64,000 nucleotides of DNA from Rhabdophis nuchalis (Eukaryota; Chordata; Lepidosauria; Squamata; Natricidae). The notes below the pieces were generated by a model. That model was given only the letters and a program-made list of their open reading frames with translations, was not told where the DNA came from and ran no database searches. The translations under genes were made by a program, and so were the position numbers. The DNA lies in assembly GCA_039707465.1 (NCBI GenBank), contig CM077643.1:45884605-45948604 (forward strand), given 5' to 3'. Below are positions 57,174 to 64,000 of this stretch, in pieces. Positions within the stretch are counted from its first letter, which is position 1; each line of letters begins with the position of its first letter.

Positions 57174-57472
57174 GGTTCGACATTTGAATTTCCTTTCAAG
57201 CTTCCTGTTGAAGCTCCTGCAAACTTAAGAAATATCTCTTACACTGCTGAGCTAAGATGGGGCCCTCCGGGTCATCTATTCCAACCCCACATCATTTCAC
57301 ACTTAACAACTAAGTCTCACTTTATGCCCTGCCTCAGGGGCATTCACAACTTCTGGAGGCAAGTTGTTCCAATGATTAATTGTTCTGTCAGGAAATTTCT
57401 CCTTAGTTCTAGGTTGATCAGTGATCTCCTTGATTAGTTTCCACCCATTGCTTCTTGTCCTACCCTCAAGGT

Positions 57473-57749
57473 CAGTGGTGGGATTCAAATTTGGGTGTGG
57501 CTTGGTGGGCATGGCATGGCTTGGTGGGCGTAGCAGGGGAAGGATACTGTAAAATCTCCATTCCCACCTCACTCCAGGGGAAGGTTAATGCAAAATCCCC
57601 ATTTCCTCCCGATCAGCTGGGACTCGGGAGGCAGAGAATAGATGGGGGTGGGGCCACTCAGAGGTGGTATTTACCGGTTCTCCAAACTAATCAAAATGTC
57701 TGCTACCAGTTTTCCAGAACGAGTGAGAACCTGCTGAATACCACCTCTC
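57473..57749. mobile_element. hAT MITE (CAGTGGTGG group) inserted in CR1
   Basis: Ends CAGTGGTGGGATTC and GAATACCACCTCTC. Flanks CTCAAGGT and CCTCAGGT are one indel apart. Body GGCGTAGCAGGGGAAGGATA, as in the 27601 copy. CR1 sequence continues on both sides. Confidence 0.78.
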
Positions 57750-57910
57750 CCTCAGGTGCTTTGGAGAATAGCTTGAACTCCTTCTTTGTGATAGCTCCTG
57801 AGATATCGGAACACTGCTATATTGAATAGGCAATGCAGTAGATTTCATTGGGCTGGAGATTCATTTCATTCCATAAATGTCTGGAGATTTTCAGTCATCC
57901 ATGTCATGGT

Positions 57911-58150
57911 TATCCCAAAGGTGCTTTTTTTCCAAGAGGCAACTAGACTGTTTTGTTTTTCTTTGAAGTCGAAGTGGCCTCAACGACTCTCTAAAATGAA
58001 TGCAAATGACCAGCTGTCTGAAAGGAATATAAATCTTTCCATTCCCCCTCATTCAGTCAGAGCTGAAGAAGCTCCTTGGATGAGAAGTGAAATGTCTTCA
58101 GAGAAAAACAAGGAAGTCCAGTTGCCTCTTGAAAAGGCATCTTTGGGATT
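57911..58150. repeat. Interspersed repeat with inverted ends
   Basis: TCCCAAAGGTGC..CCAAGAGGCAACT at the left is inverted at the right (AGTTGCCTCTTGAAAAGGCA, CTTTGGGA). The centre has AGAGCTGAAGAAGCTCCTTG. A piece of its flank recurs near 60510. Class unknown. Confidence 0.55.
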
Positions 58151-59562
58151 TCATTCCCTATCGTTTTAATAGCCAGAAGTTTCTGTTGAAGATTCTTTAC
58201 CAGTAGACTTATTGTTATTATGGAATGAGATACATAATTATTTTATAGAGTTTTAATTTGCCTAAGTGATAAGCAATTTTTGATTAATTTTTTGGTACAA
58301 AATTCAGTTTTAAAAGGTTTTAAACAGAATATACGAGAAGGCAATCATGGTCTATTTCACTCAGCAAAAAGTGAATTCCTATATTCTCAGACAAAAAGAT
58401 AAGGAGGGGAGCATTTGTTGAATTGGGTAGTCCCTTCATTTTCAAAATGTTTATTTAGTGGTCTGTGATTGCTGAAAATTTGAAAAATATTGCTTTGCAT
58501 CATAGTAAAATAAAGGAAGAAGAAAAACCCTATGTTTTCTCCATATTATGTATCATTGTAGTTCTAGCTGCCTTTCTTCATACTTTTACTAATCTAAAAT
58601 CCTGCAGTATTGCACTGTTTTTATCTTGAGAAATTGCTCCTGTCCTCCAAGATTGCCATTTTTTTCTCTCTTTTTCCAGCTCTGCAATATACTTTCAGAA
58701 GGGCTGCACTGTAATTATATAGGTGATACCTATACTTATATAATTGTACCTGCAATTGGGATTGGCAACTCTGTCACTAAGCAAAGCAGACGCTAAGTGG
58801 GAAGTACCTGACCACAATTATATTTTCCTTTCCTCCCTCTTCTTCCCTTTGGAATGCTCACGCCAGCTACAGACAAAACAGACAAAATTAATTAGTTTTG
58901 CACCTTTGATTTTTGTTTTCCTTCTAACTACTCCCTTGCTCTTTAGAATGCACACCTAGCTGCTGGGATAATTAATAGGGAAATTAATGTTTGTATTTAC
59001 ATTCATTGGAGAGGAAGGGATTACAAGAGAGTAAGCAGGCACACAGTAGGGAATACACATCAAAAACAATGCACTGGCACTGGCAGCCGTGAGTACACTA
59101 CGCTACACAAACAGCCTGGTGTATTCCCCATTGTGCCTGCTTATTCTCTTGTAATACCTTCCTTTCCAACTTTTATGCTCGGGGGGGGGGGGGGGGAGAA
59201 AAGCATCATGTCAGGCACCAGATAATGTATACTGACTGTAATGATGATCAGGTAACTGAAGGATCCTGCAGAGGTTGTAAATACAGGCATTGGTTCTAAA
59301 GTTATTTTTTCAGTACCATTGTAATTTTGAATGATTGCTGAACGAGGCAGTTGGTAAGCATTGACTATCTGTAAAAGCATGGATTTTACTCTACATTTGC
59401 GATTACACATTCATTGTTTTACTTAATGATTCCTAGCAAAGAACCTACTTTTGCAGAAGGTCAGCATTTCCATTGAGCTATCCCCATATTTTCAGAAATC
59501 TTTCACACATCACTCTGACATTATTAGATTGGCTGGATTGATTAAATGAATAGTGAATGGCA
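58151..59562. other. SAMD4A intron with R2-like palindromic repeat
   Basis: 58740-59360 contains R2-like ends and an inner inverted repeat (ATTACAAGAGAGTAAGCAGG near 59019 against CCTGCTTATTCTCTTGTAAT near 59136). 59178-59195 is a G run. 58151-58700 is not recognised. Confidence 0.45.
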
Positions 59563-59791
59563 GGGCCAGTGGTTAGAATGCAGTACTACAGGCTACTTCG
59601 GCTGACTGCCAGCTGCCAGCAGTTCGACAGTTCCAATCTCACCAGCTCAAGGTTGACTCAGCCTTCCATCCTTCCAAGATTGGTAAAATGGGGATGCAGA
59701 TTGTTTGGGCCAATATGCTGACTCTTTAAACCGCTTAGAGAGGGCTGTAAAGCACTGTGAAATTTTATATAAGTCTAAGTGCTATTGCTAT
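59563..59791 (+). mobile_element. tRNA-derived SINE (family S3)
   Basis: Head GGGCCAGTGGTTAGAATGCA with box B-like CAGTTCCAATCTCACC, body GACTCAGCCTTCCATCCTTC, tail ACCGCTTAGAGAGGGCTGTA and TCTAAGTGCTATTGC. Confidence 0.75.
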
Positions 59792-60689
59792 TTGGTGAGC
59801 CAACACAAAATAAATCATATTACAATTTAGCATGTGTATGAACCCAAATTATGATTTCCATCCCTCCATTGCCTTCCCCAAATTCAGGGAAAATACACAA
59901 GGGTATCTTTTGTTTTGCTGTACCTTTACTCCACATAGTTCCTTGATTTGTGTTTGAAGTAGCTGTTCATTCATTTGGTTTTGATTTATTCAGTGTTTGC
60001 TCATAGACTTCCGCTAGAAACCACAAGGATGAAAAGTATGTTGCAGGGTCACAGCACAAACCCAGTTTTTCATATTTATGTCCTGACATCAGGCGAGTAT
60101 GCAAGTTATGTACCCAAGTAATGGAGTCTTTGTCATGATGTCACAACATTGTATCAGTCCTTTCTTCCCACTGCACACCCCTATAGCTTTGGTTGCATAT
60201 TGCTTTGCTAGTTACAACCTTTGCCTCTCATTCTTTGCTCTTTCAGCTTTATAAAGTCTGCTGGAGTTTCTTTTAGAACTAGTGTTTTTGAGATTCTGTT
60301 TAGTCAATTTTGTGAATGTTACAGGTTTATAGAACTTGAAGATGTATATCTTTGGAAGGAAGAGATCCACTGTTTATATCTTCACATGTTTGACTTATTA
60401 CATAGAGAAAGTAAAGTTTTCCAAACTGTCCTGTCACATGTTTTGAAGTGGAGATTGATAGCGGCTATAATCCCTGTTGATTTCTGAATCTCATAAAGCA
60501 CATTCCCAACAATGGGACAACAATGACCTGGATGACTGAAAATCTCCATAGGCATTTTGTTTGGAAGATTTATTATTTAATTGGGACATCGTGAGCTATT
60601 ACTTTTGTTATGGTTTTAAATCTCTGTATGTCCACCAGAGTCATTGCTGTGAGAGGGACAGTTCTATAAATAGTTTAAGTAAATCTTGA
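59792..60689. other. SAMD4A intron, no recognised feature
   Basis: 0.9 kb without a supported element except a short match near 60510 to the repeat at 57911. Confidence 0.4.
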
Positions 60690-60809
60690 ACTAAATCTTT
60701 GGAGTCCTAGTGGACAACCATTTAAATATGAGCCAGCAGTGTGCAGCAACTGCAAAAAAAGCCAACACAGTTCTAGGCTGCATAAATAGAGGAAGATCAT
60801 GTGAAATTG
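60690..60809 (+). mobile_element. CR1 LINE ORF2 fragment, target of the DIRS insertion
   Basis: TTTGGAGTCCTAGTGGACAA, TGAGCCAGCAGTGTGCAGCA and AGTTCTAGGCTGCATAAATA encode the CR1 block [20 protein letters not shown]. It ends at the first base of the DIRS terminal repeat. Confidence 0.78.
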
Positions 60810-60870
60810 ACCATTGGTCTTACCTGTGAATGGTCTTTCTCTAGATGCTGCAGAGTGTCCAAACGCGGGT
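60810..60870 (-). repeat. DIRS right terminal repeat
   Basis: Begins at the CR1 junction with ACCATTGGTCTTACCTGTGA and includes TCTAGATGCTGC and GTGTCCAAACGCGGG, which recur in the internal region. Confidence 0.8.
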
Positions 60871-61054
60871 TATCCTCAGCTTGCTGCCCATTGGACTGAG
60901 TTTCACTTTGATGTGTAGCCACGCCTCTTGCCTCTGCATAGGGCCAGTTCTAAAAACGAAGGTAGACCAGAAAAAACGCAGAACAACTGGAACAACACTA
61001 GTCTTAACCTTCAACAAAAACATGGGACCAGTTCCCACCACGCCCAGGGTGGGA

Positions 61055-61150
61055 TTTGGACACTCCGCAGCATCTAGAGAAAGACCATTCACAGGTAAGA
61101 CCAATGGTCATTCTCCTAGATGCTGCTTGGAGTGTCCAAACGCGGGACAT
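61055..61150 (-). repeat. DIRS internal complementary region
   Basis: 61055-61108 is the exact inverse of the terminal segment 60810-60863 over 54 bases with one mismatch. 61109-61150 then repeats the terminal motif in the direct sense (CTAGATGCTGC.., AGTGTCCAAACGCGGG), as expected if it is complementary to the left terminal repeat. This two-part structure is the DIRS hallmark. Confidence 0.85.
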
Positions 61151-61157
61151 GCCAACG

Positions 61158-62252
61158 CTATGCTGTCCCTGGGAGGGGAGATTCGTCTGAGTGGGAACTG
61201 GGAGCATCAAGGACCCTCTGGAGAACACGTCTGCCGAAGGAGGCCTCCGAGGATGCAAATACGTCCAGCTTGTAGTGTCTGATAAACGGCACAGGCGAGG
61301 ACCACGTAGCAGCCCTGCAGATCTCGTCTATGGGGGCCTGGGTGGCCCAAGCAGCCGTGGTTGCAGCGCTCCTGGTGGAGTGAGCGGTAATACGTGGAGG
61401 TACAGCTCTGGACCGGTGCTCATATGCCAGTGTAATGCAGGCACGCAGCCAGCGCCCAATCGTGGCAGACGTGACCTTGCGACCCATGGACACCGGCTGA
61501 AAGGAAACGAAGAAGGATTCTGACTTGCGGAATTCAGCCGTTCTCTTCTTGTACATCCGCACCGCCCTGCGAACGTCCAACTTGTGCCACCTCCTTTCCC
61601 TGGGGTGAGAGGGGTGCGGACAAAAGTCAGGTAGGACGAGCTCCTGGGATCTGTGAAACAAGGAGTTGACCTTGGGCACAAAGGTCGGGTCTAGTCTGAG
61701 AACCACCCTGTTTGCGTGGACCACGCACAAGTCCTCCCGTACGGAGAGGGCCGAGAGTTCCGAAATTCGCCTTGCAGATGTGATTGCTATGAGGAACACC
61801 GTCTTCAAGGTCAGGTGGCGCAGTGACACGGAGCGCAATGGTTCGAATGGCGCCTCAGTCAGGGCCTGGAGGACGAAGGGTAAGTCCCAGGTCGGATATC
61901 TATGGACTGTTTGGGGCCGAATGTTCGAGGCCCCTTTCAGGAAACCACGAACCCCTGGATGTCTGCTGAGCGGCAGGGACCCACCGGGCGACAGGATGGT
62001 AGCGAGAGCAGCCACCTGCCTTCTCAGGGTATTGGGGGCGAGCCCCTTGTCCAAACCCTCCTGCAAGAAGTCCATCACCTGAGGTGTGGAGGCCTCAGCC
62101 GCAGTGATGTGCCTGGCACGGCACCAGGTAGAGAAGGTGGACCATGTAGTCTCGTAAATGCGAACGGTGGCAGGACGCCTGGAAGCCTGGATCGTTCTTA
62201 TCACCTTGTCCGAATAGCCCATTCGTCTCAGAACGATCCCCTCAAGTGCCAG
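61158..62252 (-). CDS. DIRS-like tyrosine recombinase
   Basis: About 364 residues from the conserved start near LALEGIVLRRMGYSDKV to PLPGTA. It carries an N-terminal SAM-like core-binding region (YETTWSTFSTWC, LAPNTLRRQVAAL) and the catalytic set of the tyrosine recombinase family: Arg in ITSARRISELSAL, His-x-x-Arg in TAHSTRSAAT and the nucleophile Tyr in FIRHYKLD. It joins DNA ends by a 3'-phosphotyrosine intermediate and would integrate the circular cDNA. The frame stays open upstream to 63938, but most of that is antiphase to RT and not a real protein. The true start codon is unclear; overlap with RT suggests coupled or shifted translation. Confidence 0.88.
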   Translation of the reverse strand: MALEGIVLRRMGYSDKVIRTIQASRRPATVRIYETTWSTFSTWCRARHITAAEASTPQVMDFLQEGLDKGLAPNTLRRQVAALATILSPGGSLPLSRHPGVRGFLKGASNIRPQTVHRYPTWDLPFVLQALTEAPFEPLRSVSLRHLTLKTVFLIAITSARRISELSALSVREDLCVVHANRVVLRLDPTFVPKVNSLFHRSQELVLPDFCPHPSHPRERRWHKLDVRRAVRMYKKRTAEFRKSESFFVSFQPVSMGRKVTSATIGRWLRACITLAYEHRSRAVPPRITAHSTRSAATTAAWATQAPIDEICRAATWSSPVPFIRHYKLDVFASSEASFGRRVLQRVLDAPSSHSDESPLPGTA

Positions 62253-63796
62253 ACGGCTAGTTGGAAGCACTGAGGGTCCGGGTGACGAATGGCCCCTTGT
62301 ATTAGTGACACCTGGTTCGGAGGAATGCGCCAGGCCTTCTCTACTGACAGTCCCACTAGATCGGCGAACCAGGACCGTCTGGGCCAATGGGGAGCGACCA
62401 GGATGACTTCCGCCCCCTCCGAGATGATTTTCCGGACTACCTGAGGAAGCAGCGGGAGAGGAGGGAAGACGTATAGCAGGCCTGCGGGCCAACGACACCA
62501 GAGGGCGTTTGTCCCTTCTGCTTGCGGGCACCGGAAACGGGTGAAGAACCTTGGCAGGTGCGTGTTCTGCGGGCTGGCGAACAGGTCCAGGACGGGCAGG
62601 CCGAATCTCCGGGAAATCTGCTGGAAAAGATCCGGGTGCAGCTGCCACTCTGAGGTGTTGATGGTGGTCCTGCTCAACCAGTCCGCCGTCACGTTCTCCT
62701 CGCCCGCGATGTGGTCCGCTCTCAGGGACAGGAGATGCCTCTCTGCCCACCTGCCCAGAGCCTCCGCCTCCGTCATGAGCGCCCTCGACTGTGTGCCTCC
62801 CTGGTGGTTCACGTATGCTCGGGTGGCGATGTTGTCCGTCAGGAGAAGGACATGGGAACCTTCTACGAGATTGCCGAAATGCCGCAGAGCCAGCCTGGCC
62901 GCCCGGAGCTCCAGCCAGTTGATGTTGTGGGCGAGCTCCCGTTGAGACCATCTGCCCTGGGCCACATGGTGATGCAGATGAGCTCCCCAGCCGTAAAGGC
63001 TGGCGTCCGTCGTGATGGTGACACGGTCTGGCTCCTTGAAGGGCGACCCTTCTCTTAGGGCGGGAGACCTCCACCACCTGAGGGACCGAAGCACTGGGGG
63101 TGGGACTGTCACCCGTCTCCTGGAGTTGCTGATCTTGCGTCGTTGAAAAGGAAGCAGAAACCATTGTAGCTCCCGTGCGTGCAGGCGGGCCCAGGGAACA
63201 ATGGCTATGCACGAGATCAGCTTCCCCAACAGTTGGGAAAGCGTCACAAGTGGGACCAGTCTGGAATTCTGGACCAACCCCACCAACTTCACAATGCTGC
63301 AGATGCGCTCCTGTGAAAGAAAGACTTTGCAGGTCTTCGAGTCGATGACGGCACCCAGATGAAGTATGGAGAGGGTGGGCTGCATGTGACTCTTCTCCCG
63401 ATTCACCGAGAACCCGTGGTCCTCCAGGGAGCGGATGGTGCAGTCCAAGTCCTTCAGGGCCTGGTCCCTGGAAGGTGACATCAACAGGATATCGTCCAAG
63501 TAACAAACCAAACGCACAGGTCTGGATCGAAGATGCGCCGCCACTACGGAGAGGACCTTCGTGAAGGTCCTTGGAGCCGATGACAAGCCGAAAGGTAGGG
63601 CCTTGTACTGGAAGTGCTGGCCGGCGAACTGAAACCTCAAGTATCTGCGATGCGCCGGGTGGATGGGAATGTGCAGATACGCCTCCTTCAGGTCTATCGA
63701 GGTCAGGAAGTCGTTCTGTCGTATGCATCCCAGGATCGTCTGGAGGGATTGCATCTTGAAGCGCTTGTATTGCAGATACCGGTTCAGCTTCTTCAA
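62228..63796 (-). CDS. DIRS-like reverse transcriptase - RNase H (main open part)
   Basis: 522 residues open. RT motifs in order: IDLKEAYLHIPIHP (motif A region), LPFGLSSAPRTFTK (B), CYLDDILLMS (catalytic YLDD). RNase H follows: ITTDASLYGWGAHL, NINWLELRAARLAL, LLTDNIATRAYVN, ADHIAGEENVTADWLSR with its acidic residues in place. A conserved DIRS C-terminal stretch comes last (LDLFASPQNTHLPRF, VILVAPHWPRRSWFADL). The RT N-terminus (GKGFYSILFLVPKSSGG) is in another frame upstream of a 15-base homopolymer, so the listed start is only the first Met after the break. The last bases overlap the recombinase frame. Confidence 0.9.
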   Translation of the reverse strand: MKKLNRYLQYKRFKMQSLQTILGCIRQNDFLTSIDLKEAYLHIPIHPAHRRYLRFQFAGQHFQYKALPFGLSSAPRTFTKVLSVVAAHLRSRPVRLVCYLDDILLMSPSRDQALKDLDCTIRSLEDHGFSVNREKSHMQPTLSILHLGAVIDSKTCKVFLSQERICSIVKLVGLVQNSRLVPLVTLSQLLGKLISCIAIVPWARLHARELQWFLLPFQRRKISNSRRRVTVPPPVLRSLRWWRSPALREGSPFKEPDRVTITTDASLYGWGAHLHHHVAQGRWSQRELAHNINWLELRAARLALRHFGNLVEGSHVLLLTDNIATRAYVNHQGGTQSRALMTEAEALGRWAERHLLSLRADHIAGEENVTADWLSRTTINTSEWQLHPDLFQQISRRFGLPVLDLFASPQNTHLPRFFTRFRCPQAEGTNALWCRWPAGLLYVFPPLPLLPQVVRKIISEGAEVILVAPHWPRRSWFADLVGLSVEKAWRIPPNQVSLIQGAIRHPDPQCFQLAVWHLRGSF

Positions 63797-63813
63797 GTCC
63801 AGAATGGCCCTGA

Positions 63814-63828
63814 CCCCCCCCCCCCCCC
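63814..63828. repeat. C15 homopolymer at the RT frame break
   Basis: Fifteen C on the plus strand (G in coding sense), between the two RT frame segments. Confidence 0.9.
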
Positions 63829-63829
63829 G

Positions 63830-64000
63830 ATGACTTGGGGACTAGGAAGAGGATGGAATAAAACCCCTTGCCCTCCTGCCCCCCTGGCACCGCTTCTATG
63901 GCTGCTATCTCCAGTAGGTGACCGATCTCCGCCCTCATGAGCTGTTGCTTGTGCGGGGACCTGGGAAGGGGGCAGCGGATGAATCTCCGCGGGGGAAAGG
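63830..64000 (-). CDS. DIRS-like RT, N-terminal segment in the pre-shift frame
   Basis: Open to the window edge and reads HKQQLMRAEIGHLLEIAAIE, then GKGFYSILFLVPKSSGG, the usual lead-in to DIRS RT. It is separated from the RT core by a C15 run (G15 in coding sense) that changes frame. Confidence 0.75.

Larger units (their letters stand above)
55148..57336 (-). mobile_element. LTR of an unclassified retroelement (solo LTR), split by a Gypsy element
   Basis: After removing the nested Gypsy copy, 55148-55466 plus 57179-57336 make 477 bp bounded by TG and CA (plus strand TGTTGCAG and CTGCCTCA), with GGGG on both sides (55144-55147, 57337-57340). The minus strand has an AATAAA signal (reverse TTTATT near 55200) close to its 3' end. 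No coding sequence belongs to it. Could be ERV-like or another LTR class; the 4-bp duplication is weak because it is low-complexity. Confidence 0.65.
55007..57830 (-). mobile_element. CR1 LINE 3' region, in three pieces
   Basis: 55044-55147 (CTTGGAGGTCTTCTAGTCCA, TCTCTTCTTAAAAAGTTCCA), 57341-57472 (ACAACTTCTGGAGGCAAGTT, TTTCTCCTTAGTTCTAGGTT) and 57758-57830 (GCTTTGGAGAATAGCTTGAA) are consecutive parts of one CR1 copy on the minus strand. Interrupted by an LTR element (55148-57336) and a hAT MITE (57473-57749). The element's 3' tip adjoins the AATAG-type microsatellite at 55007-55043. Confidence 0.82.
41432..64000 (+). other. SAMD4A first coding intron (5' part)
   Basis: No further SAMD4A exon is visible to the right edge, in keeping with a very long first intron in vertebrates. 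41432-42871 has no recognised element; everything to the right is listed as separate repeats. Confidence 0.8.
60810..64000 (-). mobile_element. DIRS-like tyrosine-recombinase retrotransposon, right part (5' part beyond the window)
   Basis: Minus strand, from the window edge: start of the RT ORF, RT core, RNase H, an overlapping tyrosine recombinase ORF, an internal complementary region (61055-61150) and the terminal repeat (60810-60863). This is the DIRS order. DIRS elements lack an integrase and target duplication; a circular intermediate is integrated by the recombinase. Gag and the left terminal repeat must lie beyond 64000. It is inserted in a CR1 fragment. Coding frames are largely open, so the copy is young, but one frame break exists at 63814-63828. 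Confidence 0.9.

Noticed and set aside
61158..63938. A single 926-residue protein on the minus strand
   Set aside because: The first about 40 residues are RT and the last about 364 are the recombinase, but the middle is antiphase to the true RT-RNase H frame. It is a composite open frame produced by the homopolymer shift and GC-rich sequence.

Overview
The window looks like nuclear DNA of a squamate reptile, most probably a snake. It holds intron-containing vertebrate genes with the gene order GMFB (minus) - CGRRF1 (plus) - SAMD4A (plus), the order I recall from human chromosome 14q22. The repeats are of squamate type: CR1 LINE 3' ends that run into an AATAG-type microsatellite (a published feature of snake genomes), tRNA-headed SINEs with a BovB-like tail (Sauria SINE), a BovB LINE end, and many small hAT elements.

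Layout. 1-7583 (minus): first four coding exons of GMFB, an actin-depolymerising-factor-fold protein; later exons lie beyond the left edge. 7584-11687: region between the divergent genes, with the GMFB promoter, two short hAT-like repeats, a defective non-LTR retrotransposon, and a CGRRF1 promoter with a perfect NRF1 palindrome. 11688-18997 (plus): CGRRF1, complete in six coding exons, encoding a 320-residue membrane-anchored RING E3 ligase. 19000-37800: intergenic, crowded with hAT MITEs, CR1 pieces, a BovB end and long GAAA/TTTC tracts. 37850-38900: CpG-rich promoter with MARE, CRE and CCAAT motifs and a candidate 5' leader exon for SAMD4A. 41236-41431: first coding exon of SAMD4A (Smaug1). 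41432-64000: start of its first large intron, a retroelement graveyard.

Main points. (1) Both divergent genes appear to carry a minor-spliceosome (U12) intron: an AT-starting one in GMFB and a GT-AG one in CGRRF1 with a textbook branch site. (2) 60810-64000 holds the 3' part of a DIRS-like tyrosine-recombinase retrotransposon on the minus strand: reverse transcriptase, RNase H, an overlapping recombinase frame, and the terminal repeat plus internal complementary region these elements use to form circles. A 15-base C run breaks its RT frame. (3) 55007-57830 is a multi-layer nest: an old CR1 is split by an LTR of another family and by a hAT MITE, and that LTR is split in turn by a young, internally deleted Gypsy-type LTR element with both LTRs and a 5-bp target duplication. 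(4) At least 17 hAT MITEs are visible, most with 8-bp duplications; those with CAGGGG-like ends nearly all duplicate a site with central TA (Buster-like), while a second group does not.

Most other open frames are shadows of simple repeats, CpG-island sequence or transposon remains. No CRISPR array, rRNA or functional tRNA gene was seen. All family names come from reading motifs by eye; no database search was run.
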